Shown piece after piece: positions 53,332 to 60,354 of a DNA stretch of 60,354 nt. Source of the stretch: Clostridia bacterium (lineage in GTDB: Bacteria; Bacillota; Clostridia; Christensenellales; QALW01); assembly GCA_017516345.1 (NCBI GenBank), contig JAFXDC010000027.1:1-60354 (forward strand), written 5' to 3'. How positions within the stretch are numbered: position 1 is the first letter of the stretch; every line of letters starts with the position of its first letter. The translations under genes were made by a program, and so were the position numbers. Below the pieces are notes generated by a model, which was not told the origin of the DNA, did no database searches, and saw only the letters and a list, made by a program, of their open reading frames with translations.

Positions 53332-54192
53332 TTATAGTATCAAGTGCAATAAAACACCGCTTAGCACCGCCGCGGCAAGCATCACCGCAACGATGAAAAG
53401 GTTCTCTCTGTGGTTTCTGTTGGCGCGAAACAGCACAAGCAGTCCGGTTCCCGCACCGGTGCACAGTCCCGCCACCGCAGAGCCGAAGGAAAGTCCCCCC
53501 GCCACGTACAGCTCGGTTATCACCACCGATGCCGCACAGTTGGGCACGAACCCGAACAGGGCGCATATTACCGGCTGAAGCAGGCTGTCCCCTCCAAGCA
53601 TGGCGGCAAGCTTATCCTCTCCGATGAGCTCTACCGCAAAATTCAAAATAAAGGTGACCGCAAAGAGGAATGCCGCTATTGCCACAACGTGACGGAGCGC
53701 GGGCAGCAATATACTTTTTATAAAGCCGTGGTCATGGTCGTGGTCGCATCCGCAGTCCCTGCAAAGCTCATTTTCGGGAAGGCTCTCCTTGCGCTTATAG
53801 CAAAGGTCCACCACAAGACCGGTGACCATTCCTATTATAAGCTTTGAGACAAGCAGCATGGCTATCTTATCCCACGCCTCGCCCTTTGCAACAAGAAGGG
53901 GAAGCGCCTCGTCGGAAGTAGCAAGCATTACCGCCACCACGGTGCCGGTGGTCACTATGCGGCCCGCATAAAAGTTTGCACACACCACCGAAAAGCCGCA
54001 TTGGGGCACCATTCCAAGCAGACCGCCTATAACGCTGCCGAATTTTCCCGAGCGCGCAAGGAAGCTCTGAAACCGATCCCCCGCCTTGTGCTCAAGCCAC
54101 TCTATTAAAACATAGGCTATCAAAAGGAAGGGCAGAACGTGAAGGGTGTCCTCAATGGTATGTAAAAGCGCGTGTAAAAGATCCTCCCACAT
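53332..54192 (-). CDS. putative manganese/metal exporter, arsenic-efflux-like family
   Basis: Polytopic membrane protein of 286 residues from ATG 54192, chosen because AGGAGG lies nine bases upstream; an ATG at 54201 touches that site. It has about eight spans in two repeated halves; each half carries a similar motif (LGMVPQCGFSVVCANFYAGRI in part, and FGFVPNCAASVVITELYVAGG in part), the hallmark of the group annotated as putative manganese transporter or arsenic efflux protein. A cytoplasmic Cys/His loop, CRDCGCDHDHDHG (about 147-159), could bind metal. No yybP-ykoY-type leader was recognised upstream. Substrate uncertain. Confidence 0.82.
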   Translation of the reverse strand: MWEDLLHALLHTIEDTLHVLPFLLIAYVLIEWLEHKAGDRFQSFLARSGKFGSVIGGLLGMVPQCGFSVVCANFYAGRIVTTGTVVAVMLATSDEALPLLVAKGEAWDKIAMLLVSKLIIGMVTGLVVDLCYKRKESLPENELCRDCGCDHDHDHGFIKSILLPALRHVVAIAAFLFAVTFILNFAVELIGEDKLAAMLGGDSLLQPVICALFGFVPNCAASVVITELYVAGGLSFGSAVAGLCTGAGTGLLVLFRANRNHRENLFIVAVMLAAAVLSGVLLHLIL

Positions 54193-54340
54193 CTTACTCA
54201 TCCTCCTGTCATTTTATGTGCCATGGCACTCTCTGTCTTGTTTTTTACCCGGTTTTTTTGCGCATTTTTGCGCATTTTTTAAGGTTTTTTTCGTGTTTTT
54301 TAAGGCTTTTTTCCATCAAAAAATTTTTAAAAATTATTTT

Positions 54341-54721
54341 TTAATACAAAGCCGTAATTATATTGTACTGAACCACCTGTGCCGCAAGGCTGATAAGGGT
54401 GATATGCAATATCGGGAAGCGCTTTACTCCCTCCCTTTGATCCGCCTTAAGGTTATGGAGCTTATGGGCCACAAAGCCCATAAGGCATATCTGCATAAAG
54501 CGCACGCCGTGCCACAGAAGCTGACCCCAGAACGTAGGCTTTACCCCGTTAAATACGCAGAATACCGCCGCTATAGCCACCTCGCAGCCCACAATAAACC
54601 ATATCGTGCGCTTAAGAACGGTTCTATAGCTTATTCCGAATACCGGTGCGCTTGCAACAAGCATTCCCGACCCCACTGCGGCAAGCAGCAGTCCTATAAG
54701 TATTATCTCAAACAGCTCCAT
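54341..54721 (-). CDS. small membrane protein of unknown function
   Basis: Not recognised. The start was placed at ATG 54721, which shares one base with the glmM stop (TAATG), giving 126 residues and translational coupling. It has four hydrophobic segments (about 4-24, 36-56, 65-85 and 100-122) with conserved-looking His and Gln residues in the loops. The region after its end, 54202-54340, is very rich in T-runs without a clean hairpin and contains no gene. Confidence 0.72.
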   Translation of the reverse strand: MELFEIILIGLLLAAVGSGMLVASAPVFGISYRTVLKRTIWFIVGCEVAIAAVFCVFNGVKPTFWGQLLWHGVRFMQICLMGFVAHKLHNLKADQREGVKRFPILHITLISLAAQVVQYNIITALY

Positions 54722-56073
54722 TATCTTCTGCGCGCGCCAAAGCATTCGGTCATGCTTGCGGCAACCTCCAAGCCAAGCTTTGCAATTATCTCGTTGTCAG
54801 GGCCCTCCAGCATTATGCGCAAGAGGGGCTCGGTTCCCGAGGCACGCACGAATATTCTGCCCGCCTGACCGAGGGTCTCCTCGGCGTTCCTTATGGCTCT
54901 TGCCACAGGCTCATAGCTAAGATAATTCTGCTTGGCCTCCCCTTGGACCACCATATTTATAAGCACCTGGGGCAGATTCTGCATCACCGACACCTTGCTC
55001 GCCTTCTCGCCGCTTTTCTTTATGGCGCTTAACAGCTGCAGGGCGGTAAGCATACCGTCGCCAGTAGTATTATGGTCAAGAAATATAACGTGGCCGCTCT
55101 TCTCGCCGCCCAGATTATAGCCCTTGTCCAGCATGCGCTCTAATACGTATCTGTCTCCTACCGCAGTGCTCGAGATGTTAAGCCCGTTTTCCTTGGCACA
55201 GATATTAAGCCCCATATTGGACATTACGGTACAAACTATGGTATCATCCTTGAGCTTGCCCTCCTTCTTAAGCTGAAGGCCGCATATGGCAAGCACGTGG
55301 TCGCCGTCAAGCTCCATACCGCGCTCGTCGCAGGCGATGAGTCTGTCGGCGTCGCCGTCAAAGGAGAGACCGATATCGGCATCCTGCTCCACCACAAGCT
55401 CGCATATCCTGTCGGAGTGGGTAGAGCCGCAATTTTTGTTTATATTACAGCCGTCGGGCGAGTCGTAATAGGCAAGCACCTCGGCACCAAGCGACTCAAA
55501 AAGGGTCTGCGCGATGCCGCTTGAGGCGCCGTTTGCGCAATCCACCACTATCCTCATACCGTCAAGGCGCACATCCACCGTGGAGAGCAGAAAATCAATA
55601 TAATCCTGTGTGGGATTTTTGACCTTTATAAGCCTTCCCACGTTCTCGCCCTCGGGCGCGGGAAGCTCTGAGTTATTTTTTATTATGCTTTCAATACGGT
55701 CCTCCACCTCGTCGGCCAGCTTATAGCCCTCACCGTTAAAGAACTTGATACCGTTATCCTCCATGGGGTTATGGGAGGCGCTTATCATTACTCCGGCATC
55801 GCAGGAGTAATATCTTGTAAGATATGCCACCGCAGGAGTGGGCAGTACCCCCACCGTAATGGCATCGGCGCCCACGCTCATTATACCGGCGATGAGAGCC
55901 GCCTCAAGCATATTGCCCGAGAGCCTGGTATCCCGTCCCACAAGTATGCGGGGACGCTTTATATGATTGGTAAGCACGTATGCGCCCGCTCTGCCAAGGT
56001 CGAAGGCCAGCTGAGCGGTAAGCTGAACGTTTGCCTTGCCTCTTACTCCGTCTGTTCCGAATAGTCTTGCCAT
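54721..56073 (-). CDS. glmM: phosphoglucosamine mutase
   Basis: Converts glucosamine-6-phosphate to glucosamine-1-phosphate on the way to UDP-GlcNAc and peptidoglycan. The 450-residue protein has the family opening MARLFGTDGVRG, the active-site phosphoserine Ser100 in MISASHNP, the metal-binding SFDGDADRLI and the sugar-binding GEKSGHVIF, plus the phosphate-binding RASGTEPLLRIMLEG end. All are intact. It is preceded by the surface-protein gene at 56077, three bases away, so the two may be cotranscribed. Confidence 0.97.
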   Translation of the reverse strand: MARLFGTDGVRGKANVQLTAQLAFDLGRAGAYVLTNHIKRPRILVGRDTRLSGNMLEAALIAGIMSVGADAITVGVLPTPAVAYLTRYYSCDAGVMISASHNPMEDNGIKFFNGEGYKLADEVEDRIESIIKNNSELPAPEGENVGRLIKVKNPTQDYIDFLLSTVDVRLDGMRIVVDCANGASSGIAQTLFESLGAEVLAYYDSPDGCNINKNCGSTHSDRICELVVEQDADIGLSFDGDADRLIACDERGMELDGDHVLAICGLQLKKEGKLKDDTIVCTVMSNMGLNICAKENGLNISSTAVGDRYVLERMLDKGYNLGGEKSGHVIFLDHNTTGDGMLTALQLLSAIKKSGEKASKVSVMQNLPQVLINMVVQGEAKQNYLSYEPVARAIRNAEETLGQAGRIFVRASGTEPLLRIMLEGPDNEIIAKLGLEVAASMTECFGARRR

Positions 56074-56076
56074 GAA

Positions 56077-57708
56077 TTATCTCACCCTTCTTCTGATTCT
56101 TCTGCTTCTTCTTACAGCACGCTTTTGGAGAATATTGATCACTATCAGGGCCACCACTCCCACCACGATAAGACCGCCTATTACAAACAGAATTATATAA
56201 AGGGTCTTAAAGCTTTCGGGATCTATTAACGGCTCGGGGGTAGCGGTGGGCTCCACCGAGGTGTTTATCGTGGGTGCGGCGGTGGGAGGGGTGGTGACTT
56301 CGACGGTCTCATCCAGGGTAATGAGTATCACGTCGGTCTCAAAGCTCTTTTTGTTACCCTCCTGATCGGTTACTGTAACCTTAAAGTAAACGTTTTCGGT
56401 CTCCTCAATGGTAAGCACCACCTGGAAGGTGTTTACGGCGTTGGGGTCCATGGAGTAGATGGTCTTTACCACCTGGCCCTTATGATCTACCACCTCGATA
56501 TTGGTAACCGGAACGAGGCACTTATTGCTTACCGCCAGGTCGAAGGACACCTGCGAGGGCATATTGATGACGTTCTTATCCGCAACGGCGGTTATTCCCA
56601 TTACAACGTCGTTGATGCTTGTTTCCAGGGTAACGTCCACACTGTTGGAGTAGTTCTTATACTCGTCTCCCAATGCATCCTCTGCGTTAAAGGTATATCT
56701 TATCTGCTTATCTCCCGTAACCTTGATGGACACGGTGCCGTCAATGCGCTGACCGGGTGCAAGGGACCTTACGGGGGTTTGTATCTTGTCGTAATTCTCG
56801 TTAAAGAGCTCCACCTTATTAAGGGCGACGTTACCGCTGTTTACCACGGTGTATACTATGGAGATGGTCTCGTTATACTGTGCGCTTGCGGTGGGGCGGG
56901 CAACGATATAGAACTGCACCTCGGCATTTTTAAGGGCTACCGATACAGATTCTCCGGACTCACTGCCAAGGTCGGTCATCACCGTGGGGATGACGGTAAA
57001 GTCGTTTTGCACGTTTGTTACCGAGAAGGTTATCTCCCTGCTCTCACCTGCGGGCACTCCTCCGATACTGACGGGGGCTACCGAGAGGGTGGAGCCATCC
57101 TTATACTGACCCTTGATATCCACCATGGCGGTATCCGAGGTGGTAACGGTGCTCTTATTGGTAAAGGTACCCGTAAAGATCACGGTACCGTTTTTGTTTA
57201 CGATGGTATTATCCGGAGCTATGACTATATCGTAATAATCGGGCTGAATACCTTCAATATTGATGCTTCCGACAAGATGCTTATCGGTAACGTTGAGGGC
57301 GGGCTCGACGGGCACAGGCTCGGTGCTCTCCGCCTCGGGCTCGGTATAGCTATAGATGGCATAGATCGGAATATCCACGTTAAACTGCTGTGCGGAGAGC
57401 TGAGCAACAAGCATCAGCGATGCTGAGGAGGTTATATCCTGGCTGTAGACCGTTGCAGGCTCCTGGCTGTCCCCGAAAAAGAGCTTTATCTCCTTTACGG
57501 TGGCTCCGTTCAGCACGCTTACGTCCACAGTGATATTCACGGTCTGAGTGGTGCCCTCCGAGGGCAGTATGGCGCTTGTTATGTCGGGAGTAACGGTATA
57601 GCTTACCCTGTCCTCGTGGGTCTGAGCGCATACGGTAAGCACTGCTGCCGTTACAAGCACTGCCAAGACTGCAAAAATTACAATTGCTTTGATTTTTGAA
57701 TTCTTCAT
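56077..57708 (-). CDS. secreted, membrane-anchored protein with Ig-like repeats
   Basis: A 543-residue protein with a signal peptide (about 1-28), an ectodomain of about four Ig-like/CARDB- or DUF11-like beta modules (about 35-465) with repeated NGATVKEIKLFFG-, NVALNKVELFNENYD- and NVYFKVTVTDQEG-type strands, a Thr/Pro/Glu-rich stalk (about 470-500), one membrane span (about 502-527) and a strongly basic Arg-rich tail. It looks like a surface adhesin or scaffold. It lies directly before glmM, which makes a cell-envelope role plausible. Family name uncertain. Confidence 0.8.
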   Translation of the reverse strand: MKNSKIKAIVIFAVLAVLVTAAVLTVCAQTHEDRVSYTVTPDITSAILPSEGTTQTVNITVDVSVLNGATVKEIKLFFGDSQEPATVYSQDITSSASLMLVAQLSAQQFNVDIPIYAIYSYTEPEAESTEPVPVEPALNVTDKHLVGSINIEGIQPDYYDIVIAPDNTIVNKNGTVIFTGTFTNKSTVTTSDTAMVDIKGQYKDGSTLSVAPVSIGGVPAGESREITFSVTNVQNDFTVIPTVMTDLGSESGESVSVALKNAEVQFYIVARPTASAQYNETISIVYTVVNSGNVALNKVELFNENYDKIQTPVRSLAPGQRIDGTVSIKVTGDKQIRYTFNAEDALGDEYKNYSNSVDVTLETSINDVVMGITAVADKNVINMPSQVSFDLAVSNKCLVPVTNIEVVDHKGQVVKTIYSMDPNAVNTFQVVLTIEETENVYFKVTVTDQEGNKKSFETDVILITLDETVEVTTPPTAAPTINTSVEPTATPEPLIDPESFKTLYIILFVIGGLIVVGVVALIVINILQKRAVRRSRRIRRRVR

Positions 57709-57733
57709 AAGATTCCCTTCGTTTTTTATCTTT

Positions 57734-57784
57734 AAGGCCCTTATGCGTCGGTCTGACGACCAAGCGCAACTATTTTGCGGCCTT
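57734..57784. other. nested hairpin in the leader of the 56077 gene
   Basis: Arms nest inside each other: AAGGCC/GGCCTT outside, TGCG/CGCA in the middle and GGTC-TGAC-GACC at the tip. It lies between the predicted transcription start (about 57798) and the ribosome site GAAGGG. The T-tract is on the plus side, so it is not a minus-strand terminator. Confidence 0.5.
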
Positions 57785-57804
57785 TTATTTTTAAGCGACT
57801 ATAT

Positions 57805-57833
57805 ATTTTACTTTATATATCCGGTTATGTCAA
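57805..57833 (-). promoter_or_regulatory. sigma-A promoter for the 56077 gene and perhaps glmM
   Basis: TTGACA (57828-57833) and TAAAAT (57805-57810) on the minus strand with 17-base spacing, starting directly after the aroQ stop. Confidence 0.72.
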
Positions 57834-57835
57834 CA

Positions 57836-58264
57836 CTACTGCTCCATGGTAAGATACTCAAGCGCAAGAAGGTATGAGCTATAGCCAAAGCCCATTATCT
57901 GTCCCTTACATACAGGAGATATGACACTTGTATGTCTGAACTCCTCGCGGGCGGCGATATTGCTCATATGCACCTCCACCACGGGGATATCAAGAGAAGC
58001 AATGCAATCCCTTAACGCATAGCTGTAATGAGTATATGCTCCGGCGTTTAAAATGATGCCGTCGGTGTTTCCAATTGCCTGCTGAAGCCTGTCTATCAGT
58101 GCTCCCTCGCAATTGCTTTGGAAAAATTCGCACTCTGCTCCGCTTTGAGCCGCCCTTAATTTTATTTTTTCATTTATCTGCTCCAAGGTAAGGCTTCCGT
58201 AAACTCCCGGCTCGCGCTTACCCGTCAGATTTATATTTGGGCCGTTAACAACCAATATCTTCAT
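57836..58264 (-). CDS. aroQ: type II 3-dehydroquinate dehydratase
   Basis: Third step of the shikimate pathway, dodecameric type II enzyme. The 142-residue protein has NGPNINLTGKREPGVYG (Asn10, Arg17 and the catalytic Tyr22), the GIILNAGAYTHYSYALRD block and the His-containing VVEVHMSNIAAREEFRHTS end. The ATG overlaps the aroE stop by four bases. It is the last gene of the aromatic operon. Confidence 0.96.
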   Translation of the reverse strand: MKILVVNGPNINLTGKREPGVYGSLTLEQINEKIKLRAAQSGAECEFFQSNCEGALIDRLQQAIGNTDGIILNAGAYTHYSYALRDCIASLDIPVVEVHMSNIAAREEFRHTSVISPVCKGQIMGFGYSSYLLALEYLTMEQ

Positions 58265-59079
58265 GCTTTTTCGTTCTCCTTTTGCATTATGGAATAAGCA
58301 GCCTGTACGGTTTTTTCATCAAAATGATGTCCCCAGAGCTCCTGCGCCAGCACTCCCTGCCAAAGCAGCATGGAAAGCCCGTTTCGGCACTCGGCTCCGC
58401 CCCGTGCCGCCGTTTTAAGAAGCAGAGTGGGGTTGGGGCTGTACACGCAATCGTAGACAAGGCCCGCATCGGCGATATTTTTGCAAAGCTCGGGGCTTTG
58501 GTCGGGATATTTCACTCCTCCAAGAGGGGTCGCATTGACCGTAAGCCGGTACCTTTGCATAGGAGCGTCCACTATTCTGGCGTTGAAGCAATCGCATCCT
58601 GCTTTTGCAAGGCTGTTTAGCATATCCGCGGCGCTTGACCTTGTTCTGTTTACAATATCCACCACGGCGCCCGCGCCGAGAAGGGAGGCCAATATGGCTC
58701 TTGCAGCGCCGCCGCTTCCGTAAAGGAGCACTCTTTCGTTTTTAAGGGGAATATCAACTGCTCTTAAAAAGCCCTCGCCGTCGGTGCAGTCCCCAATGAG
58801 CATTCCATCCTTATTTATTATGGTATTTACCGCACCGCAACGCACGGCGTTACCCGTGACCTCATCAAGAAAGGGGATGATGGCGGTCTTATACGGTACC
58901 GTGACGTTTGCGCCCTTGTAGTGCTCCCTTATGCTTTGAGCGACCTGCTCAAGCTCCTCTTTTTGACACTCTAACAAGCTGTACTTTGCATCTATGCCCC
59001 CCATTTCAAAGAGGGTGTTGTGCATTATTGGGGAAAGAGAATAGGATATCCTCTCTCCTATAAGACAGTATTTTTCCAT
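58261..59079 (-). CDS. aroE: shikimate dehydrogenase
   Basis: NADPH-dependent reduction of 3-dehydroshikimate. The 272-residue protein has the substrate-binding SYSLSPIMHN and NVTVPYK (Lys64), the AVNTI motif, the nucleotide-binding LLYGSGGAARAI with a following NRTR, and the late GLSMLLWQG segment. It overlaps tyrA by about 20 bases, with its ribosome site inside the tyrA frame. aroF, aroB, aroK and aroA are not in the window. Confidence 0.95.
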   Translation of the reverse strand: MEKYCLIGERISYSLSPIMHNTLFEMGGIDAKYSLLECQKEELEQVAQSIREHYKGANVTVPYKTAIIPFLDEVTGNAVRCGAVNTIINKDGMLIGDCTDGEGFLRAVDIPLKNERVLLYGSGGAARAILASLLGAGAVVDIVNRTRSSAADMLNSLAKAGCDCFNARIVDAPMQRYRLTVNATPLGGVKYPDQSPELCKNIADAGLVYDCVYSPNPTLLLKTAARGGAECRNGLSMLLWQGVLAQELWGHHFDEKTVQAAYSIMQKENEKA

Positions 59080-60074
59080 TTTTCCTCCGAAGTAAGCAAG
59101 GCCTTAAGTCCAAGCGCATCATCCCTGCAGGTGCACACAATACTCACGCCGTCGGTGCATCGCGATACCGCCACGGCCTTATTCCGCATAGCTATCATGC
59201 AAAGCTCGGGCGCATCCTGCTCGTCGCACTGTACAAAGAGCCTCACGCCCTCCTTGGGATATATGCCCTTGCCCTCCCTTTTAAAGGGCTGCTTGCTCCT
59301 TTTACAAGCCTCAAAATGCTCCTTAAGGGAGGTAATATCTCCTTTTTTAATAAGCACTCTCCATTTATCAAGCTCCCGCTCAAAGCTGTCCAGGCTCTCA
59401 AGGAGCATGTCCGCATTATCTCGGTAAATTGCGCTCCACATCGTGGGATCCGAGTCGGCGATTCGGGTGATATCCGCAAATCCTCCCGCCGCGAGCTCCT
59501 TGATAACGGGCATCTGCGCCCTTTGAGCATCCGCCGAGGCGCAAAGCGAGCTTGCGATGATATGCGGAAGATGGGACACGGTTGCCACGGCGCGATCGTG
59601 AGAGGCGGCATCCAGCTCCACCACCCTGCCGCCAAGGGCTACGGCAAGCTTGATTGCACGCTCCCGCGCTCCGCCGGAGCCGCTTACGCACATGACTGCA
59701 CCCTTACACAGTCCCTTTCGGGAATGCTCAAAGCCCGAGCCCTCGGAGCCCGCCATGGGATGCATGCCTGCGTAGCTCACAGAGCTATACGCCGCCTCCA
59801 CCGTACGCTTGGTGGAGCAGCAATCAATATACAAGGCATCGGGGAATCTTCCCGTAAGCTCCTCCGCCATGCTGATCGCGACGTTGACAGGCACGCATAA
59901 AAGCACAATATCGGGGATGATATCCACCTTGCTTATATCACCAAAGCCCTTTATCAAGCACCCCTGCGCTCTTTTAAGGCTTTCCTCATCCTTATCAAGT
60001 GCATATACCGCGCCAAGGTCCCGCGCGATAGAGCCGCCTATAAGACCTATTCCTACTATTAGTATTTTTTCCAT
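59058..60074 (-). CDS. tyrA: prephenate dehydrogenase
   Basis: Oxidative decarboxylation of prephenate to 4-hydroxyphenylpyruvate in tyrosine synthesis. The 338-residue protein has the Rossmann motif GIGLIGGSIARDL, the CSTKRTV turn, the HPMAGSEGSGFEHS substrate motif and the helical dimer domain with DPTMWSAIYRDN. About 75 C-terminal residues (from about 265) form a separate beta/alpha module that could be a degenerate ACT-like regulatory domain. It is the first gene of the tyrA-aroE-aroQ operon. Confidence 0.93.
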   Translation of the reverse strand: MEKILIVGIGLIGGSIARDLGAVYALDKDEESLKRAQGCLIKGFGDISKVDIIPDIVLLCVPVNVAISMAEELTGRFPDALYIDCCSTKRTVEAAYSSVSYAGMHPMAGSEGSGFEHSRKGLCKGAVMCVSGSGGARERAIKLAVALGGRVVELDAASHDRAVATVSHLPHIIASSLCASADAQRAQMPVIKELAAGGFADITRIADSDPTMWSAIYRDNADMLLESLDSFERELDKWRVLIKKGDITSLKEHFEACKRSKQPFKREGKGIYPKEGVRLFVQCDEQDAPELCMIAMRNKAVAVSRCTDGVSIVCTCRDDALGLKALLTSEEKWKNTVL

Positions 60075-60354
60075 ATTACCGTTTTACCCCGTTTGTTCCG
60101 TTCTTACTTTTCTACCTTTTTTAAGGAAGGCACCGCCCTTTCCATCCGAGCACATACCTATCCTTAATTATATATTATACCACTAATTTTTGCTCTTTTC
60201 AAGCACATTTAATAATTATACCGTTTTTACTCACCCTAAGTGGAGACATTTTACAAAAAATTCAATATTACGACCCTGTAAATTCACCTCCGGGCTCCGA
60301 AAGCAACCGCTTGTATGCTTAAAGTCTCGCTTTTTGATAAAAATGCGCCCACAC
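60075..60354. other. 280-base right-hand end without a recognised gene
   Basis: Contains the tyrA promoter. I searched for a T-box or other amino-acid-responsive leader on the minus strand and saw none. The remaining sequence, up to the window edge, has no open frame with a ribosome site. Confidence 0.55.
60174..60202 (-). promoter_or_regulatory. sigma-A promoter for tyrA-aroE-aroQ
   Basis: TTGAAA (60197-60202) and TATAAT (60174-60179) on the minus strand with 17-base spacing, leader of about 90 bases. Confidence 0.65.

Noticed and set aside
60075..60354. T-box leader for the aromatic operon
   Set aside because: No T-box sequence, specifier stem or antiterminator/terminator pair could be recognised on the minus strand.

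Overview
The window looks like part of a chromosome from a spore-forming, Gram-positive member of the Clostridia, probably an uncultured gut- or rumen-type lineage. The evidence is a set of Firmicute signature genes: spoIIID, spoIIE, a SigH-type sigma factor next to rlmB and Mini-RNase III, a PdaB-like deacetylase, remB-gyrB-gyrA, veg, a yqhQ-like DUF1385 gene, plsY and a CymR/IscR-type iscRSU operon. Promoters are classical TTGACA-17-TATAAT and Shine-Dalgarno sites are strong. No tRNA, rRNA, CRISPR array, insertion sequence or integrase was recognised.

Layout. From 0 to 8.5 kb lie housekeeping and sporulation genes: trmO, spoIIID, lnt, pckA, an inositol-monophosphatase-family gene, azlCD, a zinc-ribbon membrane protein and a small XRE regulator. 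From 8.5 to 21.4 kb come gyrA, gyrB and remB, a GH32 beta-fructosidase, spoIIE, a surface-anchored protein and an ABC-F ATPase. From 21.6 to 24 kb are the Fe-S operon iscR-iscS-iscU and rpmE. From 24 to 34 kb is a more accessory stretch: a GH38 alpha-mannosidase, a broken flavin-split-barrel gene, a lipoprotein, a SLOG protein, a PdaB-like deacetylase, a small helix-turn-helix gene behind a promoter carrying two near-identical palindromes, a DUF1540 protein, veg and a clan-A glycosidase.

From 34 to 46.6 kb is one long minus-strand operon, the most unusual part of the window. A very large solute-binding protein is followed by two permeases, an NHL/TPR membrane protein, a YIP1 membrane protein, a DUF5696 lipoprotein and a second, structurally divergent permease pair. 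No ATPase is encoded, so a shared MsmX-type ATPase is presumably used. Two identically spaced inverted repeats flank its promoter. A separately promoted clan-A glycosidase follows downstream, so the region reads as a glycan capture, cleavage and import locus of unknown substrate.

From 47 to 60 kb the genes return to core functions, almost all on the minus strand: rhaB-mrnC-rlmB-sigH-gph, a DUF1385 gene split by an in-frame TAG and followed by plsY, a putative metal exporter, glmM, a second surface-anchored protein, and the aromatic operon tyrA-aroE-aroQ.

All calls rest on reading the sequence and on family knowledge. No database search was possible.
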